A stretch of 62,715 nucleotides of DNA from Nocardia brasiliensis IFM 10847 (lineage in GTDB: Bacteria > Actinomycetota > Actinomycetes > Mycobacteriales > Mycobacteriaceae): positions 1-62,715 of the forward strand of contig NZ_BAUA01000119.1 of assembly GCF_000710915.1 (NCBI RefSeq). Direction: 5' to 3'. The position numbers and the translations under genes are program-made. Numbering within the stretch: position 1 is the stretch's first letter; every line of letters starts with the position of its first letter. This document shows, piece by piece, positions 17,196-25,062 of this stretch. The notes under the pieces are model-generated. The model was not told the DNA's origin, made no database searches, and worked only from the letters and a program-made list of their open reading frames with translations.

Positions 17196-19328
17196 ATGGA
17201 GCGCATGACCACGGCGACCGATGTCCCGGCGATCGACCTCACCGCACCCGACCTGCGCGAGCGCGCGGAAGCGCTGCTGCGCGAGCTGGCCGGTCCGCAG
17301 GCCCGGCTACGGGAGGATCAGTGGACCGCGATCGAGGCGCTGGTGGTGCAGCGGCGCCGGGCACTCGTGGTGCAGCGCACCGGCTGGGGTAAGTCGGCGG
17401 TGTACTTCATCGCCGCGAAGCTGCTGCGAGGCGCCGGCCGTGGCCCGACGGTCATCGTGTCCCCGCTGCTGGCGCTGATGCGCAACCAGGTCGCGGCGGC
17501 GCAGCGGGCGGGAGTGGTTGCCGCGACCATCAATTCGGGCAATATGACCGAATGGGATGAAATACATACCCAGGTCGCGGCGGGCGCGGTCGACGTACTG
17601 CTGGTCAGCCCGGAACGGCTGAACAATCCGGACTTCCGCGACCAGGTGCTGCCCAAGCTCGCCGCCGACGCGGGTCTGGTGGTGATCGACGAGGCGCACT
17701 GCGTGTCGGACTGGGGTCACGACTTCCGGCCCGATTACCGCCGCATCCGGACCCTCATCGCCGACCTCGGCTCCGAGGTGCCGGTCCTGGCCACCACCGC
17801 GACCGCCAACGATCGCGTGGTCACCGACGTGGCGACCCAGATCGGCACCGACACTCTGGTGTTGCGCGGCACCCTCGACCGCGAATCGCTGCACCTGTCG
17901 GTGGTGCGCTTCGACGACGCGGTGGAACGCACCGCATGGCTCAGCGCACAGCTGCACCGGTTGCCCGGCTCGGGCATCGTCTACACCCTCACCGTCGCCG
18001 CCGCACACGACCTGGCCGACGTGCTGAACTCGCACGGGCACACGGTCGCCGCGTACACCGGCCAGACCGATCCGGCCGAACGCGAAGCGCTGGAAGCGGC
18101 GCTGCTGAACAACGAGGTGAAGGCGCTCATCGCCACCTCGGCGCTCGGCATGGGCTTCGACAAGCCCGATCTCGGCTTCGTCGTGCACGTCGGTGCGCCG
18201 TCCTCGCCCATCGCCTACTACCAGCAGGTGGGTCGCGCGGGTCGCGGCACCGCCCGAGCCGAGGTGGTGCTGCTGCCCGGTCCGGAAGACGCGCGGATCT
18301 GGAGTTACTTTGCCTCCGTAGCGTTTCCGCGCGAGCACATCGTGCGGGCGGTACTCGACGCGCTCGACACCGACCGCCCGCTGTCCACCGTCGCGCTGGA
18401 ACCGATGGTGGAGCTGAACCGGTCCCGCCTGGAGATGGTGCTCAAGGTGCTGGACGTGGACGGCGCGGTGCGCCGGGTACGCGGCGGCTGGCTCAGCACC
18501 GGGCAGCCGTGGACCTACGACACCGAACGCTACGAGCGGTTGTCCGCGGCCAGGGAGGTCGAACAGCAGGCGATGATCGACTACCAGTCGACCGCCGAAT
18601 GCCGGATGGAGTTCCTGCGCCGCCAGCTCGACGATCCCGGATTGCCCGCGGCGCCGACGGATTCGCCCGGCTGCGGGCGGTGCGACAACTGCACCGGCGC
18701 CCGTCCCGATGTCTCGGTGGACGCCGCGGCGGTCGCCGCGACCCGGGCCCGCCTCGATCGGCCCGGACTCGACCTCAGCCCGCGCAAGCAGTGGCCGACG
18801 GGTATGGCGAAACTCGGTGTTCCGTTGTCCGGCAAGATCACCGACGGCGCCGAGACCGGCCGGGTGCTCGGCAGGTTGACCGACCTCGGCTGGGGCCAGC
18901 GCCTGCGCGCCCTGCTCGACGGGCCCGACGACCCGATCCCCGACGCGGTCTTCGACGCCTGTATCGCCGTACTGCGCGACTGGAACTGGACGACCCGCCC
19001 CACCTCCGTCATGGCCCTCGCCTCCCCGCGCTACCCGGTGCTCACCGCCACGCTCGCCGCCCGCCTCGCCGAAGTGGGACGCCTCGACGATCTGGGTACG
19101 CTGCCGACGCGTCCCGACCGTCCCCCGGTCTCCGCCGCCAACTCCGCGCACCGCGTCGCGGGCCTCTACGACTCCTGGGACGTCCCCGACCTCACCGCCG
19201 TCGAGGGCCCGATTCTCTTGGTGGACACCCTGTCCGACACCGGCTGGACCCTGACCCTCGCCGCCCACGCCCTGCGCAAGGCAGGCGCCGACGCCGTCCT
19301 CCCCTTCGCCCTCGCCTCGGTGACCTAG
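17196..19328 (+). CDS. recQ: RecQ-family DNA helicase with a C-terminal PRTase-like motif
   Basis: 710 aa. Helicase motifs: RTGWGKS (Walker A, 61-67), DEAHCVSDWGHDF (DEAH 165-168), ATTATA, and TSALGMGFDKPD to QQVGRAGRG in RecA domain 2. A zinc-binding region follows with CGRCDNC (from Cys493). After a winged-helix-like stretch the C-terminus carries ILLVDTLSDTGWTL (673-686), which closely resembles the PRPP-binding loop of type-I phosphoribosyltransferases although the second Asp is Thr. It unwinds 3'-5' DNA in recombinational repair (family knowledge). ATG 17196 is preferred because of the adjacent -10 box; an ATG nine bases later is the alternative. Confidence 0.88.
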   Translation: MERMTTATDVPAIDLTAPDLRERAEALLRELAGPQARLREDQWTAIEALVVQRRRALVVQRTGWGKSAVYFIAAKLLRGAGRGPTVIVSPLLALMRNQVAAAQRAGVVAATINSGNMTEWDEIHTQVAAGAVDVLLVSPERLNNPDFRDQVLPKLAADAGLVVIDEAHCVSDWGHDFRPDYRRIRTLIADLGSEVPVLATTATANDRVVTDVATQIGTDTLVLRGTLDRESLHLSVVRFDDAVERTAWLSAQLHRLPGSGIVYTLTVAAAHDLADVLNSHGHTVAAYTGQTDPAEREALEAALLNNEVKALIATSALGMGFDKPDLGFVVHVGAPSSPIAYYQQVGRAGRGTARAEVVLLPGPEDARIWSYFASVAFPREHIVRAVLDALDTDRPLSTVALEPMVELNRSRLEMVLKVLDVDGAVRRVRGGWLSTGQPWTYDTERYERLSAAREVEQQAMIDYQSTAECRMEFLRRQLDDPGLPAAPTDSPGCGRCDNCTGARPDVSVDAAAVAATRARLDRPGLDLSPRKQWPTGMAKLGVPLSGKITDGAETGRVLGRLTDLGWGQRLRALLDGPDDPIPDAVFDACIAVLRDWNWTTRPTSVMALASPRYPVLTATLAARLAEVGRLDDLGTLPTRPDRPPVSAANSAHRVAGLYDSWDVPDLTAVEGPILLVDTLSDTGWTLTLAAHALRKAGADAVLPFALASVT

Positions 19329-19342
19329 CGGGACACGCCGGC

Positions 19343-19437
19343 CGCAGCGCCACAGGCCGACCGCTGCGCCACCGGCCGACCGCTGCGCCACCGGCCGACC
19401 GCTGCGCCACCGGCCGGGCGCTGCGCTACAGGCTGAG
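19343..19437. repeat. Five tandem 19-bp units
   Basis: Five consecutive 19-bp copies of CGCTGCGCCACCGGCCGAC. Copies 2 and 3 are identical, copies 1 and 4 have two changes or fewer, and copy 5 is degenerate. The last copy runs into the stop codon region of the toxin gene. The array fills the 97-bp space between recQ and the toxin gene and looks like a minisatellite, or a site with alternative terminator hairpins. Confidence 0.85.
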
Positions 19438-19734
19438 GGTGGCGCGGAGGCGGGCGTCGAGGGATTCGCACTCGGCGGCGGTGAGTTCGCCGAGGTGCTC
19501 GGCGAGCCAGGGGCGGTAGGCGCGGTGCAGTTCGAGGGTGTCGGCCCAGCCGTGTTCGGTGTGCGTGGCGAGCACGTGGCCGGGGTCTGCCTCGCGAAGC
19601 GGGACGACGTGCAGCCAGCGGTACGGGGACGTGATCACCGCGGAATCGGAGACCAGCACCACCGTCATGCGTCTGGGCAGCGGGGTGCCGTCGCTGAGCG
19701 CCGGAGAGTAACGCCAGATCTGTCCGCGCCTCAT
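19426..19734 (-). CDS. Probable MazF/PemK-type toxin
   Basis: 102 aa. It starts MRRGQIWRYS, like the beta-strand 1 of PemK/MazF endoribonucleases, and continues with PRRMTVVLVSDS and a Trp/His-rich middle. The match is to overall architecture, with no invariant residue check possible. The antitoxin stop overlaps its ATG (ATGA), the usual antitoxin-first order. The frame is open far upstream, but that part lies over the antitoxin gene. MazF toxins cut mRNA at short motifs. The C-terminus ends inside the 19-bp tandem repeats. Confidence 0.7.
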   Translation of the reverse strand: MRRGQIWRYSPALSDGTPLPRRMTVVLVSDSAVITSPYRWLHVVPLREADPGHVLATHTEHGWADTLELHRAYRPWLAEHLGELTAAECESLDARLRATLSL

Positions 19735-19970
19735 GCCGCGCCGCGGGCGTCGGCTTCGGCGGCCTCGGTGACGTGCACGTCGTCGTAGGCGGCGGCGCGT
19801 TCGGCTTCCTCGTCGACGGCGAGCTTGGCCAGGCTGTCGTGCACGAGCGCGGACCGCAGCGACGCGTTGATCACTGCGGAAAGGCTGCGTTTCTGCTGGT
19901 CGGCCGCCTGTTTCGCCCACTCGGCCACCTGCGGGTCCAACGTCACCGTGACACGCGTCGCCTTGCTCAT
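19731..19970 (-). CDS. Ribbon-helix-helix antitoxin
   Basis: 79 aa. The N-terminal RHH DNA-binding domain (TRVTVTLDPQVAEWAK then RSLSAVINASLRSAL) is followed by an acidic, Ala/Glu-rich tail (DEEAERAAAYDDVHVTEA) of the type that neutralises a MazF toxin. ATG 19970 is preferred; an in-frame ATG 12 nt upstream is possible. It should repress its own promoter, which lies in the short divergent region shared with the polymerase gene. Confidence 0.75.
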   Translation of the reverse strand: MSKATRVTVTLDPQVAEWAKQAADQQKRSLSAVINASLRSALVHDSLAKLAVDEEAERAAAYDDVHVTEAAEADARGAA

Positions 19971-20019
19971 ACTCACATGCATACCAGATCGATGCACTCG
20001 GCGCGGGCGCTCGATCGGC

Positions 20020-20025
20020 TATCGT
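20020..20025 (+). promoter_or_regulatory. -10 box (TATCGT) of the LigD-type polymerase gene
   Basis: TATCGT ends 7 nt before the GTG start. This is identical in sequence to the box before the GS-like gene and nearly identical in spacing. Confidence 0.5.
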
Positions 20026-20032
20026 CGGACCC

Positions 20033-21007
20033 GTGGCCAGCAAGTCGGCGGCGTCGGCCATCGAATTGGATGTCGGCGACCGCACAGTCCGCATCAGCAA
20101 CCCGGACCGGGTGTACTTCCCGGAGTCCGGTGCGACGAAGCTCGACCTGGTGCAGTACTACCTGAGCGTCGGCGACGGCATCGTCCGCGCGCTGCGTGAT
20201 CGGCCGTGCATGCTGCACCGGTTCCCGAAAGGACTCGCCGGGGACAAGGTGCATCAGAAGCGGTTGCCCGCGGGTGCGCCGGACTGGATTCCCACGGTGC
20301 GCGTCTTCTTCCCCCGGTACGGCAGGCATGCCGACGAGTTGTGCGTACACGAATTGGCCGATGTCATCTGGGCGGTGCAGATGTCGACCGTGGAGTTCCA
20401 TCCGTGGAACTCGCGCGCGGCCGATACCGAGAGCCCGGACGAATGGCGCATCGACCTGGATCCGATGCCGGACTGCCCGTGGTCGCGGGTGCAGCGGGTC
20501 GCGGGCGTCGTGCACGAGGTGCTCGACGAACTGGGCGCGGTCGGCTGGCCGAAAACCTCCGGCGGCAAGGGTTTACACGTCTATGTGCGGATCGCGCCGC
20601 AGTGGGGTTTCCAGGATGTGCGGCGCGCCGCGCTCGCCTTCGCCCGCGAGGTCGAGCGCCGCGCCCCCGACGACGTCACCACCACCTGGTGGCGCAAGGA
20701 CCGCGATCCCGCGATGCTGTTCGTCGACTACAACCAGAACGCCCGCGACCACACCATCGCCGCCGCCTATTCGGTGCGCGGCGTGCCGGCCGGCACCGTC
20801 TCCACCCCGGTCCGCTGGGACGAGATCCCCGATATCGATCCGCGGGATTTCACCATGCGGACCGTCCCCGCTCGTTTCGCCGAACTCGGCGATCTGCACG
20901 CGGGCATCGATGACGCGGTCTTCGAGATCGACCGGCTGCTCGAGTGGGCCGATCGCGACAAGGTCGACGACGACCTGGATCAGGAAACCGACCTCGACCA
21001 GGAGTGA
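20033..21007 (+). CDS. Stand-alone LigD-type polymerase/primase domain protein
   Basis: 324 aa. Belongs to the archaeo-eukaryotic primase superfamily branch found in the LigD polymerase domain. Catalytic DLD (141-143) sits in WRIDLDPMP, SGGKGLHVYVR (176-186) is the nucleotide-binding loop, and VDYNQNARD carries the third acidic residue. There is no ligase or nuclease domain, so it resembles the free-standing mycobacterial PolD/Prim-PolC proteins that fill short gaps with ribonucleotides. GTG start. The C-terminus carries a short acidic repeat (DLDQETDLDQE). No ku or ligD gene is in the window. Confidence 0.85.
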   Translation: MASKSAASAIELDVGDRTVRISNPDRVYFPESGATKLDLVQYYLSVGDGIVRALRDRPCMLHRFPKGLAGDKVHQKRLPAGAPDWIPTVRVFFPRYGRHADELCVHELADVIWAVQMSTVEFHPWNSRAADTESPDEWRIDLDPMPDCPWSRVQRVAGVVHEVLDELGAVGWPKTSGGKGLHVYVRIAPQWGFQDVRRAALAFAREVERRAPDDVTTTWWRKDRDPAMLFVDYNQNARDHTIAAAYSVRGVPAGTVSTPVRWDEIPDIDPRDFTMRTVPARFAELGDLHAGIDDAVFEIDRLLEWADRDKVDDDLDQETDLDQE

Positions 21008-21103
21008 CCCGAACCGGTCTGGCCAGCGGTGATAACGTCGCTGCGGTACTGATCGACGGTGCCGCGCGAATCCGTCGCACTGCTTCGAAGGAGGTCCATT
21101 TCC

Positions 21104-22054
21104 GTGCACCGACTCCCGGCAGCGATAGCGATCGGACCCGCCGACCCACCGCCCGCGCTGTTGGCGAAGGCGGTGACGGAGGCCGGCGCACAGGTGACCG
21201 ATCCGGCCGAAGCTCGCGGGTTGATCTGGGCGGGCACGCCGGGACAGTTCCCCGACGAGCTGCCCGCCTCGATCGAATGGGTGCAGCTGCCCGCGGCGGG
21301 GGTCGAGCAGTGGTTCGACGCGGGCATCATCGCGAACCATCCGAAGGTTCGGTTCACCTCCGCCGCAGGCGCTTTCGCGGCCAGCGTGGCCGAGCACGCG
21401 CTGATGCTGCTGCTCGCCGGGGTGCGCTATCTGCCCGAGCAGCTGCGCGCGGCGAGCTGGCGGCAGCAGGACTTCGTCCCGCATATCGGCTCACTGCGCG
21501 GCAAGACCGTCACCATCGTCGGCGCGGGCGGCATCGGCCGCGCGCTGATCCCGATGCTGATCCCGTTGGGCGCGCACGTGATCGCGGTGAACCGCTCCGG
21601 CCACCCGGTCACCGGGCCCGGCATCCCGGACACGATCGAGACGATCTCCACCGATCAGCTCTCCAGGGTCTGGGCGCGCACCGACCACGTGGTCGTCGCC
21701 GCACCGGCCACGCCCGCGACCACCCACCTCATCGACGCCGACGTGCTCGCGCGGCTGAAACCGTCGTCGTGGATCGTGAACATCGCTCGCGGCAGCCTGA
21801 TCGACACCGACGCGCTGGTCACCGCGCTGGCCTCCGGGGCGATCGCCGGCGCCGGACTCGACGTCACCGATCCGGAACCCCTGCCGGACGGCCATCCGCT
21901 CTGGGTACTGCCGAATGCCATTGTCACGCCGCATGATTCGAATCCGCCACAGTTGCGGCTGGCCGCCTTCGCCGACCATGTCGGCGCGAACGTGCGACGG
22001 TTCGTCGCGGGCGAGGAACTGCTCGCGCCGGTCGACCCCGAACGCGGTTACTGA
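21104..22054 (+). CDS. NAD(P)-dependent D-2-hydroxyacid dehydrogenase
   Basis: 316 aa. The Rossmann motif GAGGIG (140-145) lies in the centre, followed by NIARGSLIDTDAL (catalytic Arg region), DVTDPEPLPDGHPLW and VTPHDSN (catalytic His). The substrate cannot be told; glyoxylate/hydroxypyruvate-type 2-oxoacids are typical. The frame is open 45 nt further upstream, but a near-perfect ribosome site, AAGGAGGT at 21088-21095, lies 8 nt before this GTG and decides the start. Confidence 0.88.
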   Translation: MHRLPAAIAIGPADPPPALLAKAVTEAGAQVTDPAEARGLIWAGTPGQFPDELPASIEWVQLPAAGVEQWFDAGIIANHPKVRFTSAAGAFAASVAEHALMLLLAGVRYLPEQLRAASWRQQDFVPHIGSLRGKTVTIVGAGGIGRALIPMLIPLGAHVIAVNRSGHPVTGPGIPDTIETISTDQLSRVWARTDHVVVAAPATPATTHLIDADVLARLKPSSWIVNIARGSLIDTDALVTALASGAIAGAGLDVTDPEPLPDGHPLWVLPNAIVTPHDSNPPQLRLAAFADHVGANVRRFVAGEELLAPVDPERGY

Positions 22055-22207
22055 CCCGATACGTCTGCCGAGTTGCTCGGCATACGTATACGACGGCGAA
22101 AAGTACTTATAGATGACTGATTCGGGGCAACCCCCTGCGGCCATAACGTAGTTCCTGTCAGCACAACGACAGCGAAACCGCAGATCACAGCCCCGAAGGA
22201 GCTCATC
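22055..22207 (+). promoter_or_regulatory. Leader/promoter region of the SnoaL-like operon
   Basis: A 153-bp gap with several small dyads: GCCGAG-TTG-CTCGGC, the 8-bp palindrome CGTATACG, and GGGG-CAA-CCCC. AT-rich TACTTATAG and ATAACGTAG stretches are possible -10 regions. No single promoter can be fixed. A GAAGGAG ribosome site (22194-22200) serves the next gene. Confidence 0.35.
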
Positions 22208-22564
22208 ATGGACACCATCGTCGCCCAGTACCTGGAAGCCTGGAACACCACCGACGCCGCCGGGCGCAAGGCCGCCGTGGCCCGCGTGTTCACCGAGACC
22301 GCAGGCTACACCGACCCCCTCATGGCGGTCACCGGCCACGACGCCATCGACGCCGGAATCGCCGCCGCGCAGGCACAATTCCCCGGTTGGACGTTCCGGC
22401 TGGCCGGTCCGGTGGACGCGCACCACGACCAGGTCCGGTTCACCTGGGAGCTCGGCCCGGCCGACGCGCCCGCCGTCGTCGTCGGCTTCGATGTGGCCGT
22501 GCTCGAGCAGGGCAAGATCGCCAACGTGTACGGCTTCCTGGACCGCGTCCCCGCCACCGCCTGA
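22208..22564 (+). CDS. SnoaL/NTF2-like fold protein
   Basis: 118 aa with the alpha+beta-barrel pattern of SnoaL-like/NTF2 proteins (QYLEAWNTTDAAGR at the start, YTDPLMAVTGHDAI, FRLAGPVDAHHDQVRFTWELG). The fold serves as polyketide cyclase, isomerase or simple binding protein, so no reaction can be assigned. It is followed after 49 bp by a 4-TM protein gene and a strong terminator, which makes a two-gene operon. Confidence 0.8.
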   Translation: MDTIVAQYLEAWNTTDAAGRKAAVARVFTETAGYTDPLMAVTGHDAIDAGIAAAQAQFPGWTFRLAGPVDAHHDQVRFTWELGPADAPAVVVGFDVAVLEQGKIANVYGFLDRVPATA

Positions 22565-22613
22565 TCGAAACCATTTCTCCCCCATACTGATTCACCGAAC
22601 GTAAGGCACCGCC

Positions 22614-23033
22614 ATGACCACCACCGCCCCGTCCTACCTGTCCTCCGTGCTCGCCCCCGGCCCGAAGCTGCTCCGCCTCTCGCTCCGCTTGGACGCGGTG
22701 GTCACCGGCGTCAACGGTCTGGCATATCTCGCACTCGCCAAGCCGCTGGAGTCGCTGCTCGGCCTGAACACCGAGATCGGCATTCCGGTGGGTGTCTTCC
22801 TCACGCTGTACGGTCTCGCGGTGGCGGTCATCGGCACCCGGTCCACGATCAGCACCGGCGCCACCCGCGCGGTCATCGCGGCCAATTCGGCCTGGGTCGT
22901 GGTCAGCCTCGCGGCACTGTTCGAGGGCGCCTTGGACCTGAACGCGGTCGGCTCGGTGTGGGCGGTCATGCAGGCGGTAACCGTCGGCGGTTTCGCCGCA
23001 CTCCAGTACCTGGGTCTGCGCAAAGCGTCCTGA
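22614..23033 (+). CDS. Four-helix membrane protein, function unknown
   Basis: 139 aa. Four hydrophobic segments (around LDAVVTGVNGLAYLAL, IPVGVFLTLYGLAVAVIG, AVIAANSAWVVVSLAALF, SVWAVMQAVTVGGFAAL) with short loops. No catalytic motif is seen. It is the second gene of the SnoaL-like operon and probably works with or is regulated with it. Confidence 0.75.
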   Translation: MTTTAPSYLSSVLAPGPKLLRLSLRLDAVVTGVNGLAYLALAKPLESLLGLNTEIGIPVGVFLTLYGLAVAVIGTRSTISTGATRAVIAANSAWVVVSLAALFEGALDLNAVGSVWAVMQAVTVGGFAALQYLGLRKAS

Positions 23034-23046
23034 ACCAGTCGAAACC

Positions 23047-23089
23047 CGGCCGGGGTACCAGCAGACCTGCTGGTACCCCGGCCGTTTTT
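23047..23089 (+). terminator. Strong intrinsic terminator
   Basis: Perfect 18-bp inverted repeat (arm starts CGGCCGGGGTACC) with a 2-nt centre, followed by TTTTT. It begins 13 nt after the stop of the 4-TM gene. It is one of the few terminators here with a classical U-tract. Confidence 0.95.
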
Positions 23090-23123
23090 GCAGGTCAAGG
23101 CCGCTTGTAAACAGCCTGCAATA

Positions 23124-23161
23124 AATGTGCCATTGACAACTGGCACATTCATGGATGATTC
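23124..23161 (+). promoter_or_regulatory. Promoter with overlapping palindromic operator, mymA-like operon
   Basis: A perfect TTGACA -35 (23133-23138) lies inside the spacer of a 9-bp inverted repeat, AATGTGCCA-N8-TGGCACATT (23124-23149). A weak -10 (TGATTC, 23156-23161) follows at 17 nt. The ATG of the esterase gene is 8 nt further, so the transcript may be leaderless. A repressor on this palindrome would block the -35. Confidence 0.7.
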
Positions 23162-23168
23162 TGGGCAC

Positions 23169-24154
23169 ATGACAAGGTCAACGAGGACCTCGGTTCCCGG
23201 CGTACCCACGGCACCGTCCGTGCAGGCGACGCTCGCCGCGACGGCCACCCGGTTCGGCTTGCGGCAGCTCAACTGCGCAGTGCCGATGAACGCGCCGGGA
23301 GTCTGGTTCGCCCGCAAGCTCGTCGCCACCTTCATGGCCGTCGGGGGTCCGGTGCCGAACGGTACGCAGGTCACGCCGGTACGGTCCGGCGCGGTGCGCG
23401 GGGAATGGGTCCGTGCGGCCGGTGTGTCGTTCGGCCGCCGCGCGATCTACTACCTGCACGGCAGCGCCTACGTGATCTGCTCCGCCCGTACCCACCGCGC
23501 GCTCGCCGCGCAACTGTCCCGCAAGACCGGCCTGCCCGTCTTCGTCGTCGACTACCGGCTCGCCCCCGAGCATCGCTTCCCGGCGGCAGCCGATGACGTC
23601 GAGGCAGGCTACAACTGGCTGCTCGAACAGGGCTATACCCCGGAAAACCTTGTCCTCGCTGGTGATTCGGCAGGTGGACACCTCGCGCTCGACCTGCTCG
23701 TGGAGAACGGCCGTCGCGGCATGGCCACCCCGGCCGGTGTCGCGTTGTTTCCCCCCTGCTCGATCTCACCCTCGGTCTCGCCGCCGAACAGGAACGGCAG
23801 CAGTCAGATCCGCTCATCACCGCCGCGGCGGCGAGCCGGATGCCCGCCATGTACACCCGCGGCCTGCCCGCCGACGCACCACGGGTGCGGCTGAGCATCC
23901 CCGACGGCCTCGCGTTGCCGCCGATGCTGGTGCAGGTCGGCGGCGCCGAAATGCTGCGCGCCGACGCGCGGGCGTTGTGCGCGATGGTGCGCGCCGCGGG
24001 CGGCAGCGCCGATCTAGAGGTGTGGCCGGGCCAGATGCACGTCTTCCAGGCGTTGCCGCTGCTGGTGCCCGAGGCCGACCGAGCCCTGACGCGCGCGGCC
24101 GACTTCCTGTCCGCCGCACTGGCCTCCCATCCCGTCTCGGAAAAGGTGAGCTGA
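23169..24154 (+). pseudogene. LipR-like alpha/beta hydrolase, frameshifted
   Basis: Hormone-sensitive-lipase-type esterase. The first part reads YYLHGSAYVICSARTHRAL (oxyanion-hole HGSA in place of HGGG), VVDYRLAPEHRFPAA and GDSAGGHLALDLL (nucleophile Ser). After PAGVALF the frame breaks in a run of six C (23751-23756). The remaining ~130 codons continue one frame over, with MLVQVGGAEMLRADA and the catalytic-His segment WPGQMHVFQAL. One missing C explains the break; restoring it gives a full-length enzyme of about 328 aa. It is the first gene of an operon like Mtb mymA (lipR-sadH-mymA). A sequencing error in the C-run is possible. Confidence 0.85.
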
Positions 24155-24155
24155 C

Positions 24156-25061
24156 ATGTTCGGACTGGAAAACCTTCTGCCCCTTGGTAATCGACCGCGG
24201 CGCAGCTACGGCGCACGAGCGGTGGTGACCGGCGCGGGCAGCGGCATCGGCCGGGCCTTCGCGGTGGAAATCGCCAATCGCGGCGGACACGTGATCTGCG
24301 CCGATATCGACGAGGGGCGGGCCGACGAGACCGTCGCCCTGATCGAGCGCAAGTTCCCCGGCGCCGCACACGCGTTCCGCTGCGATGTCGCGCAGCGCGA
24401 AGACGTGGAAAACCTTGCGCGCTTTGCCGAATCGCTGTTCGAGCGGCCGGTCACCTTGGTGATCAACAACGCCGGCGTGGGCATCGGCGGAACCCGGGTC
24501 GGCCAGGTCGGATTCGACGACTGGGAATGGGCCCTCGGCATCAATCTGTGGGGCGTGGTGCACGGCTGTGAGGTGTTCACACCGAAGCTGCGCGCCGCCC
24601 GCCGCGGCGGCATCATCAATGTCGCCTCCGCGGCGGCCTTCACCGCCGCGCCCTCGATGGCCGTGTACAACGTGTCGAAGGCGGGCGTGCTCGCGCTGTC
24701 GGAAACGATGGCGGCCGAGCTGAGCGGCACCGGCGTCGCCCTCACGGTGCTGTGCCCGACGTTCGTGAAAACCAATGTGGCCAAGGACGGCCGGATCACC
24801 CAGCAGTCCGCGCGGCTCGCCGACACCTTGATGCGCTGGACCGGGTTCTCCCCGGAGACGGTCGCCCGCAACACCCTCGACGCGCACGATCGCGGGCAGC
24901 TCTACGTGCTGCCGCAATTGGACGCGCACGTGATCTGGCGGCTCAAGCGCTACTTCCCCGCCCAGTACACCTATGTTCTCGGCCTCCTGGATCGCGTACT
25001 GCCCCAGGACAACTCCCCCGCCACCGACCACGCTGCGGTCACCGACAAGACAGGAGTCTGA
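24156..25061 (+). CDS. Short-chain dehydrogenase/reductase (SadH-like)
   Basis: 301 aa classical SDR. TGAGSGIG cofactor motif, NNAGVGIGG, catalytic Ser in NVASAAAFT and YNVSK. A ~50-residue C-terminal extension (WRLKRYFPAQYTYVLG) resembles that of SadH (Rv3085), which belongs to the mymA operon of M. tuberculosis. It starts one base after the esterase stop. Probable role is oxidation or reduction of a lipid alcohol/ketone in the same pathway as the monooxygenase downstream (inference). Confidence 0.88.
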   Translation: MFGLENLLPLGNRPRRSYGARAVVTGAGSGIGRAFAVEIANRGGHVICADIDEGRADETVALIERKFPGAAHAFRCDVAQREDVENLARFAESLFERPVTLVINNAGVGIGGTRVGQVGFDDWEWALGINLWGVVHGCEVFTPKLRAARRGGIINVASAAAFTAAPSMAVYNVSKAGVLALSETMAAELSGTGVALTVLCPTFVKTNVAKDGRITQQSARLADTLMRWTGFSPETVARNTLDAHDRGQLYVLPQLDAHVIWRLKRYFPAQYTYVLGLLDRVLPQDNSPATDHAAVTDKTGV

Positions 25062-25062
25062 C

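Noticed and set aside
19343..19437. Possible CRISPR array
   Set aside because: The 19-bp units are directly adjacent with no unique spacers; it is a tandem repeat.
23741..23760. Programmed -1 frameshifting in the esterase gene
   Set aside because: No X-XXY-YYZ heptamer is in the zero frame and no stimulatory hairpin was seen. A one-base loss in the C-run is simpler.
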